Shown here one piece after another: positions 10,348-20,200 of a DNA stretch of 64,000 nucleotides. Source of the DNA: Bacteroidota bacterium (lineage in GTDB: Bacteria; Bacteroidota; Bacteroidia; JAHEXY01); the NCBI GenBank assembly GCA_023251875.1, contig JAHEXY010000002.1, positions 124,001 through 188,000 on the forward strand, written 5' to 3'. Position numbers and translations under genes: made by a program. Under the pieces are notes generated by a model that was not told the origin of the DNA, did not search any database, and saw only the letters and a list, made by a program, of their open reading frames with translations. The stretch's first letter is position 1, and every line of letters begins with the position of its first letter.

Positions 10348-11013
10348 ATGACCAAAGAAGAACGCTTCAAGCTTTTTATAGATTATTTCAGCAAACACCA
10401 GCCCAATGCGCAAACAGAATTGCATTATTCAACACCCTATGAATTATTAGTTGCTGTAATACTCTCGGCTCAGTGTACTGATAAGCGCGTAAATACGATT
10501 ACTCCTGCATTGTTTAATACTTTTCCTTCGGTTGAACATTTAGCAACAGCTAAAGCTGAAGATATTTTCCCTTACATTAAAAGCATTAGCTATCCCAATA
10601 ACAAAGCAAAAAGTTTAGCCGGAATGGCACAAACAGTTGTAAATAATTTTAAAAGTGAAATTCCTTCTGATATTGATGAATTACAAACCATACCCGGAGT
10701 AGGAAGAAAAACAGCGAATGTAATTGCTTCTGTTATTTACAATAAACCTACTATGGCAGTAGATACCCATGTTTTTAGGGTTTCTGCCAGAATTGGATTA
10801 ACTACCCATGCAAAAAATCCATTACAAACAGAAAAGCAATTGGTAAAATACATTCCTGAAGATAAAATTCCTTTGGCGCACCACTGGCTTATCCTGCATG
10901 GGCGTTATGTATGCATAGCAAGAAAACCTAAATGCATGGAATGTAAAATTAATTTTTTATGTAAATATTATGCAACTAACCCTTCTGCCAATAAAGCCAT
11001 CCAGGCTTCTTGA
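10348..11013 (+). CDS. nth: Endonuclease III (DNA glycosylase/AP lyase)
   Basis: This 221-residue protein removes oxidised pyrimidines from DNA and nicks the abasic site in base excision repair. The helix-hairpin-helix is LQTIPGVGRKTANVI with catalytic Lys121; the catalytic Asp139 lies in VDTHVFRV. A [4Fe-4S] cluster loop is present as Cys189-x6-Cys196-x2-Cys199-x5-Cys205. Length and motif spacing match the bacterial family. The 3' end overlaps the convergent flavin reductase gene by 46 bp, so the last dozen or so residues lie in shared DNA. It is a housekeeping gene at the inner border of the left accessory cassette. Confidence 0.97.
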   Translation: MTKEERFKLFIDYFSKHQPNAQTELHYSTPYELLVAVILSAQCTDKRVNTITPALFNTFPSVEHLATAKAEDIFPYIKSISYPNNKAKSLAGMAQTVVNNFKSEIPSDIDELQTIPGVGRKTANVIASVIYNKPTMAVDTHVFRVSARIGLTTHAKNPLQTEKQLVKYIPEDKIPLAHHWLILHGRYVCIARKPKCMECKINFLCKYYATNPSANKAIQAS

Positions 11014-11843
11014 ATTTTATTTTTATCAAGCAAATGTTGCGCAAATTTGTGAATAGCCTCTGTTCCATTTAGATTTTTAAACTCGGGGGCATTCTTAAAA
11101 ATATTTATTTCATCTTGAGAAGGTAGTTTTTCAACATTGCCTAATTGGCCTAAATTATTTCCGGTTAAAATTTTACTCAAGCGAATATGTTGTGGAATTT
11201 GATCTACTCCAATTCCTAAAGTGCTTAATGGTTTTTCTACTTCAAATACGCTTGCTCCAGATGCTCTGCAATACCAATCTGCACCCATGCGAGCCACTAA
11301 ATCTATTTTTTGAGGATCGATTTTGCCTTTGTCGTCTAAAATGGTTTCATCGATATGCAATAATAGTATTTCACAGATTACTAAATTTCCTGCTCCCGCT
11401 TTATCGCCAAGAGCAATTACTTCCTTCACTTTACACTCCATTTGAACAGGCGATTCTTTTACTCTAAATGGTTTCACCGACTCTGATGCAATAGGCGTAA
11501 AACCTGACTTAACAAACTCATCTACTCCTTTTGGATATTCAGTACTTGAAAGCGATGATTGATGCACCATATTGTAATTGACTACTTGGATTACTACTTC
11601 TGGCACTTCTTTTATATTTTCAAGCGTGTGTTTTATTGAATTATCTCTCACCCTACGTGCAGGAGAAAATATAGCAATTGGAGGATTGGCACTAAACACA
11701 TTAAAAAAACTAAATGGACTAAGATTAGAATTACCGTCTTTGTCAATTGTGCTTACAAAAGCAATGGGTCTTGGAGCAACAGCTCCTAACAACAGACCAT
11801 GCAGAGCCGGTATTGGTATTTCACTACATTTTATCGTACGCAT
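10968..11843 (-). CDS. Flavin reductase-like FMN-binding protein
   Basis: This 291-residue protein begins with the split-barrel flavin-binding fold of the flavin reductase/NADH:FMN oxidoreductase family: GAVAPRPIAFVST near residues 21-33, then NLSPFSFFNVFSANPP, the usual FMN-contact block. A C-terminal extension of about 90 residues (from roughly residue 205) is also common in this subgroup. The substrate is not known; members bind FMN and act in redox or as reductase components. The gene is convergent with nth and overlaps it by 46 bp. ATG at 11843 is the natural start. Confidence 0.85.
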   Translation of the reverse strand: MRTIKCSEIPIPALHGLLLGAVAPRPIAFVSTIDKDGNSNLSPFSFFNVFSANPPIAIFSPARRVRDNSIKHTLENIKEVPEVVIQVVNYNMVHQSSLSSTEYPKGVDEFVKSGFTPIASESVKPFRVKESPVQMECKVKEVIALGDKAGAGNLVICEILLLHIDETILDDKGKIDPQKIDLVARMGADWYCRASGASVFEVEKPLSTLGIGVDQIPQHIRLSKILTGNNLGQLGNVEKLPSQDEINIFKNAPEFKNLNGTEAIHKFAQHLLDKNKIQEAWMALLAEGLVA

Positions 11844-12021
11844 ACAATATGTTTTAGAATGTCAAAGGTAGGAAATTTTGAAGGTGATTTTAATTTGAAA
11901 AAAGCCTATTTAATAATAATTAATGTGCGGTTAAAATATGTTAAGCCTTATGCTTTGTATGATATGAAAGTTAAATTTGTGTAATGCTTGTTATTATACC
12001 GATTATACATCCGTAATAGTC

Positions 12022-12037
12022 TCCCGAAAAATCGGGA
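12022..12037. repeat. Short perfect hairpin, 6-bp stem
   Basis: TCCCGA and TCGGGA surround an AAAA loop. It lies in the 278-bp gap 11844-12121 ahead of the histidine kinase. The same hairpin type is frequent in Bacteroidota intergenic DNA, and no T run follows it. The rest of this gap has only a weak -7-like TAAATTTG at 11972-11979. Confidence 0.5.
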
Positions 12038-12121
12038 TCCTAAACGGCTGTTATATCGGCATTATACCAAAAGCTTTTGATATAAATTATAAATCAATTT
12101 GGTATCATATCATAAACGAAG

Positions 12122-13759
12122 GTGCAGAAACGAAAAATTATTTTTATAACATTTTTAATTAGCACATCTCTAATTGGCTTGGTTGCTATACAGTTGTATT
12201 GGATAAATAGTGCTATTGAGCTTAAGGAGCAAGAGTTTCAAAATAATGTTTATACGGCTTTGCAAAATGTGGTTTCAAAACTCGAAAGAGTAGAAGCATT
12301 AAGCCATCTTCAGAAAGTTCAAAAATATTCACCAAATTATTTAAATACAGATTCTATTAGCCATTTTATTACTTCACAAACAGAAGCAATGGTAAAAGAA
12401 TTTGATAAATTTTTCGAATATCCAAACAATAAAAGTGATAATTCGATCACAGATTCGGTTACCCAAAAGGAAATTTCGAACAGCGTAAAAAAAATCATTA
12501 CGAATCAACACTCTAATATTACTATAGAAATAGCGAAAGATAGCATTCCTCAAAAACCAAGTTTTTTATCTGATTACCAGAAAAACTCTGATACCATTAA
12601 TGCTCAAATTAACCAATGGATAAAAAAATCAAATCTGGTACATGAAATTGTAAGAGATATTGCTACTATGAATATGTCTACCAATATTGAAGAACGTATT
12701 AACGCCACGCAATTGGATACTTTGCTAAAGGAAGAGCTTAATAAAGAACATGTTTCCACTTCATTTCAATACAACATTTATGATCCCATTAAGCAAAGGC
12801 TTTTATTAAATAACAACGACAATATTTTTAATCCCGGAGAACTTTTAAAAACTCCTTATCGTGTCGATTTATTTCCAAACGATATTTTCAAAAAACCATC
12901 CTATTTGCTTGTCTATTTCCCTAATAAAAAACAATTTTTATTGGGTCAAATGTGGGTATTACTTTCCGTATCTACTGCAATTGTTTTGATTATTATTTTT
13001 AGTTTTTTGTTTGTTATTCTTTCTTTAATTAAACAAAAAAAATTATCAAACATTAAAAATGATTTTATTAACAATATGACGCATGAACTTAAAACACCTA
13101 TTGCTACTATTTCGTTAGCATGTGAAGCCTTGAGCGATTCTGATGTAGTAAAAAATAAAAGTATGGTAGATAATTACATTAGCGTAATTGATCAAGAAAA
13201 TAAGAGATTGGCGAAATTGGTTGAAAATGTATTACAAACTGCCGTAATTGAAAAGGGAGAGTACCAATTGCAATATTATGAAATTGATGTACATACTTTA
13301 ATTGCAGAAGCAATAAAGAACATGTCGGTACAAATTCAAAAAAGAAAAGGTATTTTAACTACAAAATTAGAAGCCGATTCCAGCATTATTCATGGAGATA
13401 AATTTCATCTTATTAATGTGCTTTATAATTTAATTGATAATGCCATTAAATATTCAAATGAGCAGCTATTGATAGAAATTGAAACGCGCAATTATGCTGA
13501 AGGAATTGTGTTTAGCATTCGCGATAATGGCATTGGCATGAGCAAAGAAACCCAGAAAAAAATATTCGACAAATTTTATCGAGCCACAAGTGGAAATGTG
13601 CATGATGTAAAAGGGTTTGGTCTTGGATTAAATTATGTAAAGGCCATTGTTGAAATGCATGGAGGAAAAATTGAATTGGAAAGCAGCCCGGGTTCAGGAA
13701 GTAAATTTGAAATCTATCTGCCTTTTTTTACTAATCAAGAAACAATTAATAAATCTTAA
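12122..13759 (+). CDS. Membrane sensor histidine kinase
   Basis: This 545-residue kinase has a transmembrane helix at residues 6-28, a periplasmic sensing region of about 250 residues with no recognisable domain, a second helix at about 278-303, and a cytoplasmic kinase core. The phospho-acceptor is His321 in NMTHELKTPIATI. ATP-binding boxes follow: NLIDNAIKYS (N box), DNGIGM (G1) and GFGLGLNYVKAIVEMHGG (G2). The start codon is GTG, preceded by no strong ribosome-binding site. The stop is 6 bp from the response regulator, so the pair is co-transcribed. The signal sensed is unknown; the architecture resembles RprX-type kinases of Bacteroidota. Confidence 0.93.
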   Translation: MQKRKIIFITFLISTSLIGLVAIQLYWINSAIELKEQEFQNNVYTALQNVVSKLERVEALSHLQKVQKYSPNYLNTDSISHFITSQTEAMVKEFDKFFEYPNNKSDNSITDSVTQKEISNSVKKIITNQHSNITIEIAKDSIPQKPSFLSDYQKNSDTINAQINQWIKKSNLVHEIVRDIATMNMSTNIEERINATQLDTLLKEELNKEHVSTSFQYNIYDPIKQRLLLNNNDNIFNPGELLKTPYRVDLFPNDIFKKPSYLLVYFPNKKQFLLGQMWVLLSVSTAIVLIIIFSFLFVILSLIKQKKLSNIKNDFINNMTHELKTPIATISLACEALSDSDVVKNKSMVDNYISVIDQENKRLAKLVENVLQTAVIEKGEYQLQYYEIDVHTLIAEAIKNMSVQIQKRKGILTTKLEADSSIIHGDKFHLINVLYNLIDNAIKYSNEQLLIEIETRNYAEGIVFSIRDNGIGMSKETQKKIFDKFYRATSGNVHDVKGFGLGLNYVKAIVEMHGGKIELESSPGSGSKFEIYLPFFTNQETINKS

Positions 13760-13765
13760 TATTTT

Positions 13766-14461
13766 ATGGAAAACAAACAATCAATTTTACTGGTAGAAGA
13801 CGATCCAAATTTTGGAATGATCTTGAAAAATTATCTTGAACTTAAAAAATTTAAAGTTGAATTAGCGATTAATGGACAAGAGGGCCTAAAACAATATAAA
13901 GATGGAGTTTACGATTTGCTTATTCTTGATGTAATGATGCCCGTAATGGATGGTTTTACATTGGCAAAAAACATTCGTAAACAAAATTCAGAAGTACCCA
14001 TCATTTTTTTAACTGCAAAATCGATGGAGCATGATAAGCTCGAAGGTTTTCAGGTTGGAGCTGATGATTATATGACCAAACCATTTAGTATGGACGAGCT
14101 GCTAATGCGCGTAAATGCAATCATGCGTAGAGCTGGTGCGGGTAAAGAAAAATTTGAAATTCAACAATTCACTATTGGTAAATACAAATTTGATTATCAA
14201 AAACAAGTATTAGATTTTAATGGTCAACAACAAAAACTGACCTCAAAAGAAGGAGATCTTTTAAAACTGCTTTGCATAAAAATGAATGATGTGCTTGAAA
14301 GAACCTACGCGCTCAAACTTATTTGGGGTAACGATAGTTATTTTAATGCCCGAAGCATGGATGTATACATAACTAAACTTAGAAAATTTTTAAGCCAAGA
14401 TCCTAAACTAGAAATCATTAATGTACATGGAAAAGGATTTAAGCTATTAGTAAATAGTTAA
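13766..14461 (+). CDS. OmpR/PhoB-family response regulator
   Basis: This 231-residue partner of the upstream kinase has a receiver domain (residues 1-120) with the acidic pocket E11-D12-D13, phospho-acceptor Asp55 in LLILDVMMP, Thr83 and Lys105 (TKPF). A winged-helix DNA-binding domain follows (about 135-230), with the family signature near MDVYITKLRKFL and HGKGFKL. Phosphorylation should control its DNA binding; the targets are unknown. It resembles RprY-like regulators of the phylum. The gene ends with a 4-bp tail-to-tail overlap with gatC. Confidence 0.95.
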   Translation: MENKQSILLVEDDPNFGMILKNYLELKKFKVELAINGQEGLKQYKDGVYDLLILDVMMPVMDGFTLAKNIRKQNSEVPIIFLTAKSMEHDKLEGFQVGADDYMTKPFSMDELLMRVNAIMRRAGAGKEKFEIQQFTIGKYKFDYQKQVLDFNGQQQKLTSKEGDLLKLLCIKMNDVLERTYALKLIWGNDSYFNARSMDVYITKLRKFLSQDPKLEIINVHGKGFKLLVNS

Positions 14462-14751
14462 ACCTTTTCAATTACCTTACTTACTTTAAAATAATCTGAA
14501 TCTTTTTCAGGAGCATTCAAAAGTGCTTCCTTTTGAGAGATATGGTGAAATACTTCATCTTTTCTGAAAATATTTCTTTCTTCTGACATGTATATTAATG
14601 AAGAAACATTACTGGTATCAATTTGATTTAATTGATCAACAAAATCAATAATCTGATTCAATTCTTCTTGAATTTGCCTGTTTTCTTCTTGTGTAAAATC
14701 TAAACGTGATAAATGCGCAATGTGATTAACAATATTGTGGTCTATTTTCAT
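14458..14751 (-). CDS. gatC: Aspartyl/glutamyl-tRNA amidotransferase subunit C
   Basis: This 97-residue protein carries the GatC pattern: IAHLSRLDFTQEE near the N-terminus, then a helix with LNQIIDFVDQLNQIDT, and the C-terminal DEVFHHISQKEALLNAPE block. GatC stabilises the GatCAB complex that converts Glu-tRNA(Gln) or Asp-tRNA(Asn) to the correct charged tRNA. It stands alone: gatA and gatB are not adjacent. An AsnS is also encoded in the window (44543-46060), so Glu-tRNA(Gln) is the more likely substrate of the complex here. Confidence 0.93.
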   Translation of the reverse strand: MKIDHNIVNHIAHLSRLDFTQEENRQIQEELNQIIDFVDQLNQIDTSNVSSLIYMSEERNIFRKDEVFHHISQKEALLNAPEKDSDYFKVSKVIEKV

Positions 14752-14947
14752 ATATAAGAAATTTTATAATTCAATTAATGAAAGTACTCTGGAAGTTTTT
14801 GCCTTGCCTTGGGGACAGTAGAAAAACAATTGTTTACAAAATTAAAAAATTAAATCAATTTATACATAATAAAAACCTCAACACATAAATTGAATTATCA
14901 GAAAAAGAGACGACTTCTGCTATGCATGTTAATACATATAAACTTCG

Positions 14948-14955
14948 TACCTTTG
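14948..14955 (+). promoter_or_regulatory. Bacteroidota -7 promoter element TACCTTTG
   Basis: TACCTTTG matches the TAnnTTTG consensus used by the primary sigma factor of this phylum and lies 20 bp upstream of the outer-membrane barrel ATG at 14976. No clear -33 TTG was found at the expected distance. It would start a transcript covering the surface trio. Confidence 0.55.
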
Positions 14956-14975
14956 CACTCCCATAACGCTGAGGC

Positions 14976-16703
14976 ATGTTGAGAACATATCTACATAAAA
15001 AATTAGTTTTTAATCTACTGCTTCTGTTTTTAATTTTTTTCAAACCATTTTCTCTTTTAGCATCTGATTTAGATTCTTCGTATACCAAAACAAAATCTAA
15101 TATTCTAAAAAACGTATCTTTTAATGGGTCTTTATCTTTCAATAATATTTTTTATGCCAGTAATTCATCATCGCCACAGCGCGTACCCTATTCGTATCAA
15201 ATATTTGGCTCAGCTACTGTAAGGGCATATGGCGTTTCTCTTCCCTTTAGTTTTATTTATAGTGAACAAGAAAGGAGTTTTTCTCAGCCTTTTAATAAGT
15301 TTGGTATTAGTCCGCAGTATAAATGGATTAAATTACATATTGGTTATCGCAATCTCACTTATTCTCCTTTTACTTTAGGAGGCTATAGTTTTTTAGGAGT
15401 AGGGGCTGATTTAACTCCGGGTAAATTCAGACTTAGTTTTATGAAGGGTCAGTTTATGCGAGCCATTTCCAGCTATACAGATACACTTGGATATCCTATT
15501 AGTTATAAACGTAAAGGATTTGCCGGAAAAATTGGGTGGGGAACCAATGCCAACCATATTGATTTAATTTTTTTACGTGTAAAGGATGATTATTCCGGAC
15601 AGCCTGTAGATAGTCTTACAGGAAGTGTTACTCCCGGAGAGAATTCTGTTCTTGGAGCTTCTTTTAATTTTATGTTGTGGAAATATTTTACACTTTCCGG
15701 AGATTACGCTACAAGTTTGTATACACAAAATATTTTGGCGGCAGATTATCTGGGCTATTATGATACACTTAAAAATTATGTAGGCGGTGGAATAGCAGGT
15801 TTATTTGATGTTAATTCAACAACCAGAGTTTACAATGCATTTCAAACTACTATTGCATACGATAAAAAAATATACGGACTAAGATTTACAGGACGCAGAA
15901 TTGATCCTGGATATTTATCATTTGGTACTTATTATTTTCAGGACGATATTTTATCTGCAACCATAAATCCTTTTTTTCAATTATTTAAAAGTAGAGTAAT
16001 TGTTGATGGGAGTGTAGGTTTGCAACAAGATAATTTAAGTCATCAAAAAACTTCAACTACCAATCGTATTATTGGCTCGGTAAATTTAAATATAGTACCC
16101 AAACCCAATTATGGAATCACCATTCAATACATCAATTATACTACAGGTCAGCGCTCAACAGTAGTGCAGGCAAAAGATACTTTGTATCAAGGTTATGTTT
16201 CAGAAAATATTTCTGTAATGCCGCGCTATTCGATCATAAAACAAAAAATGAGTCATAATTTTTTTGTGTTGTATTCCTACCAACAATTATTTGATCAAAA
16301 TATTTACACTGCCCAATACACCAACTTTGGAAACAATATAATTAGCGCTTCTTATAATTTATCATTGAGTGAAAAAAAATCGGGGTATACATTTACACTG
16401 CAAGAAGTAAATAGCAAATCAAGCGCTACAGCATATAGCATGAAAGGTTTTACATTGGCTTACACAAAATCGTTTTGGAAAGGCAAAGCTAATTCTTATT
16501 CTTCTGTTTCAGATAATTTCAACTATCTAAACAATAGTTATGCATACAATACCATTATGCTTAATTCTACTTTAGGAATGCGAGTATACAAAGGCCATCA
16601 ATTAAATATTACAGGATATTACATTTTTAATAACAGTAAAACTAGTGCTATGAGTACCAATTACCAATTGAGTATACAAGTAGGTTATACTTATGTTTTT
16701 TAA
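14976..16703 (+). CDS. Predicted outer-membrane beta-barrel protein
   Basis: This 575-residue protein has a signal peptide (about residues 1-30, ending LLAS). The remainder alternates short polar and aromatic beta strands (for example FGISPQYKWIKLHIGYRNL and LSIQVGYTYVF) and ends in an aromatic Phe, as outer-membrane barrels do. No plug domain, TonB box or known family motif was recognised. A GxxExxY gene is inserted between it and the giant protein gene at 17227; the order barrel, giant, Fn3 protein suggests that the barrel may be an export or anchoring partner of those surface proteins. That role is inferred. Confidence 0.75.
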   Translation: MLRTYLHKKLVFNLLLLFLIFFKPFSLLASDLDSSYTKTKSNILKNVSFNGSLSFNNIFYASNSSSPQRVPYSYQIFGSATVRAYGVSLPFSFIYSEQERSFSQPFNKFGISPQYKWIKLHIGYRNLTYSPFTLGGYSFLGVGADLTPGKFRLSFMKGQFMRAISSYTDTLGYPISYKRKGFAGKIGWGTNANHIDLIFLRVKDDYSGQPVDSLTGSVTPGENSVLGASFNFMLWKYFTLSGDYATSLYTQNILAADYLGYYDTLKNYVGGGIAGLFDVNSTTRVYNAFQTTIAYDKKIYGLRFTGRRIDPGYLSFGTYYFQDDILSATINPFFQLFKSRVIVDGSVGLQQDNLSHQKTSTTNRIIGSVNLNIVPKPNYGITIQYINYTTGQRSTVVQAKDTLYQGYVSENISVMPRYSIIKQKMSHNFFVLYSYQQLFDQNIYTAQYTNFGNNIISASYNLSLSEKKSGYTFTLQEVNSKSSATAYSMKGFTLAYTKSFWKGKANSYSSVSDNFNYLNNSYAYNTIMLNSTLGMRVYKGHQLNITGYYIFNNSKTSAMSTNYQLSIQVGYTYVF

Positions 16704-16725
16704 AATAATTTAGGATAATGTTTTT

Positions 16726-17198
16726 AACCACATAGATACATAGTTTAAAAAAATCATAAATGATAACGCAAAAATATTTGGATGAGTTAACTTACGAAGT
16801 AGTTGGTTCTGCCATTGAAGTGCATAAAATTATGGGCAGAGGATTACTTGAAAGTGTTTATCATGAATGTTTAAAAGAAGAGTTGACACATAGAAAAATA
16901 AATTTTTTAACAGGGATGGAAATACCTGTTATATATAAAAACAAAGAACTAGAAATAGATTTTAGGTGCGACTTATTTATTGAACAATGTTTGGTTGTTG
17001 AGTTAAAGGCTGTTCAGGAAATAACTAATGTTTTTGAAGCGCAGCTTCTAACCTATATGAAACTTTTAAAATCGCCAAAGGGTATTTTGATAAACTTCAA
17101 CTGCCTCAACATTTTTAAACAAGGACAAAAAACATATATTAACGAATACTTTAATCAATTACCTAAAAAATAAATAACTCCTATGTTTCTATGTGGTT
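16726..17198. mobile_element. Candidate mobile unit: inverted repeats flanking a GxxExxY gene
   Basis: The 18-nt sequence at 16726-16743 (AACCACATAGATACATAG) is repeated in inverse orientation at 17181-17198 with 17 of 18 positions matching. The two copies sit immediately outside the 137-residue GxxExxY gene and interrupt an otherwise continuous surface-protein gene set. No transposase is present and no target-site duplication was identified. The arrangement suggests a small unit that moves with help from elsewhere. Confidence 0.6.
16760..17173 (+). CDS. GxxExxY family protein (PD-(D/E)XK nuclease-like)
   Basis: This 137-residue protein carries the name motif as G28-LL-E31-SV-Y34. A nuclease-like core follows: IDFRCDL with Asp71 and VVELKA with Glu81 and Lys83, the spacing expected of the PD-(D/E)XK superfamily. 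Family members occur widely as single genes in Bacteroidota; their role is not established. The gene is bracketed by an 18-bp inverted repeat and sits between the barrel and the giant surface protein genes, to which it has no evident functional link. The ATG at 16760 lies 16 bp inside the left repeat. Confidence 0.9.
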   Translation: MITQKYLDELTYEVVGSAIEVHKIMGRGLLESVYHECLKEELTHRKINFLTGMEIPVIYKNKELEIDFRCDLFIEQCLVVELKAVQEITNVFEAQLLTYMKLLKSPKGILINFNCLNIFKQGQKTYINEYFNQLPKK

Positions 17199-17226
17199 AA
17201 TAAATTAATTATATAAAAAATATTTT

Positions 17227-20200
17227 ATGCGAAATATAAAATCATTACTTCTATTATTATTACTAGCAAATATTTCATTTGCGCAGTTGAATGTTACAGT
17301 TCAAATGCTTCCCCCTTATTCAGTTTATTTTGTTGATTATTTAAATTATCCCAATAAAACTTTAATAACCGTTCAAAATACAACAGGGAGCGATTACAAC
17401 TATTATTTTCAAGGAACCATAACCGGAGACAACGGAGTAGAAGTTGCCACCAATGCGTCTTATAAGCCTCCTCAAGCATTGTTTATTCCTGCTTTTGGAG
17501 TAGTAACATTAAGCCTTAATTCACTTAATAATCAGTTTAATTCTGCTGCTTCAGTACAATTAAAAGGTGTTACTTATTCTTATTTATATACCAAGCAAGC
17601 TTTGCCCGAAGGCAATTATACTGTTTGTTTAGAAGCTTATGATTATGCCACGCAATTGCCTATTTCTGCAACAGCACCATCCGGTTGCAGCAATATTTTT
17701 TCTGTAAAATACATTCAACCGCCTGTTATTACTTATCCTGTATGTGGATCTACTGTAACTGGGTTTTCTGTTCCCAATACAACGTTTAGTTGGCTGCCGG
17801 CAACCGGAATGGCAATGGGCCTTCAATACAAATTAAAAATAGTTGAAGTTGTGCCATCAACAAGGGATATTAATGAAGCCATGAATTCGGCTACTACTCC
17901 AGTATTTTTTGAGCAAACGGTAAGTGGCTACTCATTTATTTATGGGTCGGGGTATTTGCCTTTTGAAAATGGAAAAAAATATGCATTTCAAGTTACAGCT
18001 GTTGATCCTACTGGAACGTATTATTTAGTGAACGAAGGAAAAAGTGAAGTTTGCTCTTTTACATATCAAGCATACTCTACCTATTCTTTAACTACCGAAA
18101 CTACTACTACACCAACAAGTTCAACTGTAATTACACCTATTGCCACGGTTATTGATTTAAATACTAAAGTACAAGGGAATTTAAATTATTATTACCAATC
18201 GTTTAAGCCTGAAGAACATTTTGCTCTAGCCAACACAAAAGTAAAATTAGTTACACAATACAAATTAGTAAAACCAGGTGGAGAGTCAGTAATTCTCTCT
18301 CCGTATTTTTTAACAGAATATACCGATGTTGGTAAAGTAGTGGCAACAACAACAACTGATGCAAGTGGAAATTTCGCTTTTAATCTTCTTTCTACCAATA
18401 ATCCTGGTCTTGTGAATAAGGCTAAATCAATCTTTTTAAGTACCTCAGGAGAAACTAAAACAACAACGGGTGTTCTCTATAGAGTATGGCAAGTTCAGGT
18501 TGATGATGATCATTATTGCAATCCAACAGAAAGTATAGATGCAATGCCTAGTTCAGGAAATGTTATCAATGCCGGAAATTTACTTTCTCGTACAAGAGAT
18601 TTTAATTTAGTTTTCTCTTTGGGAGATGGAAGCGCATCTTCAACACCAAGTTCATCTTCATCCGGTAGTCCTGGAAAACCATATTATATCTCTGCACCAT
18701 CTTCTTCTGTTCTTGCTACCGGATCTTCAGGTTCAGAATCATCTTATTCATCTTCATCGGTGAGTTCTACTTTTTCTGCTGCGTCATCATCTTCTTTCTC
18801 CAGTTCATCTTCGAGTACAGGAACCTATGAATTATTTGGTTCTTATCCCAATATGGGAACTTATTATTATTATGGAGATGAAAGTTCGAATCTTTACGAA
18901 GCAGCGCCCGCACTTAATTTTTTCTCAGCAGATCAAGAATATGAAATAAAAGTGTACAAGAGTTCTAGCTCTTCAACATATGATGGTTATTCTATTATGG
19001 GCACAGACTATAGCGATATGATTGAAATTGCTTCCGGAAATACCTTTAAAGGAAATCTTACACTTCACAGATTAATTAAAAATATAGGAAGTGAAGATTA
19101 TTATACGGTAACCATTAAACCTATTACAGCACTTGGATCAAGCGCCATTATTAAATATGAATTTCAGTTTAAATATGAGTCAGGAGAATATGTTGGATCA
19201 GATGGGGATTGCCCTGATAAAACGGATTTTGCTATATACAATTCAGAATATACCACTCCAGATGTACCTTTCTCTTGCTTAGGAAAAGAAATTATAATGG
19301 CAACTTCTCAGATAAGTGGAAAAATGCAATATCAGTTTCCCGGATATGCTAATAAAAAAGCATATGCAAATAAAACACTCACATTGCAAATTCAGTATGT
19401 AGTAAAAAATGGAGGAGAAGACGAATATGTTTCCGGATATAGTTCAGAGTTTCCTGATAATGGAACTGTGCTGGGAGTAACTACAACCGATAAAAATGGA
19501 AATTTTAGTTTTGACGAATATGATACAGAAGATTTTGGTTTGGTAAAAGCAAATTTTAATTATGGATACGATAAAATAGATGGCGTCCCACATGCATTTT
19601 ACAAAGGAGATTTATATAGACTATTAAGCATAAAAGTAAATAGTGCGTATTATACCAATCCTAAAAATAGTTTTAGTGTAAAAGCGGGTGAATACAAAGC
19701 ACTTGATCCGTTAACTGCCAATGTTCGTTCCTATAATTTGAAAGTTCATTTGAAATCCGACCCATATGAAAAAGTTCAATTTATTCCTCCGGGACAAGGC
19801 GTAAAACAAATGACCGTAATTTTGTTAAGAATCAATCGCCCAACGGAAGTGCCCGATAATGAAGTAAGCGCAACTGAAGACGATGAATATTTTTTCTCGG
19901 CAGAGATTATTGGAAAAACAATTACCGATGAATATGGTGATGCCTATTTTAGTAACCTCGTTAAAAATATTGGCAGTAATGATAACTACTCTGTTTATGC
20001 CTATCCATCAGAAAGTGGAGAAACCAATTACTATACTTACACGCAAGATTTTAAATACAATTGTGGCACAAGTTCTGGTGGACTAACTATTCCTGATAAT
20101 GCCTATTATAACGAACAATTTTATATACAAACATTTTATAAAGAAATGCTTGTATATCCTGCTCAACCCGTAATAAAAGGAAAGGTAGCAAGAATAGACA

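Noticed and set aside
11972-11979. TAAATTTG as the histidine kinase promoter
   Set aside because: It lies 142 bp from the start codon and the nearest upstream TTTG is only 14 nt away, below the usual spacing.
14855-15142. 95-residue minus-strand open frame across the start of the barrel gene
   Set aside because: It overlaps the signal peptide region and promoter of a convincing gene and resembles no family.
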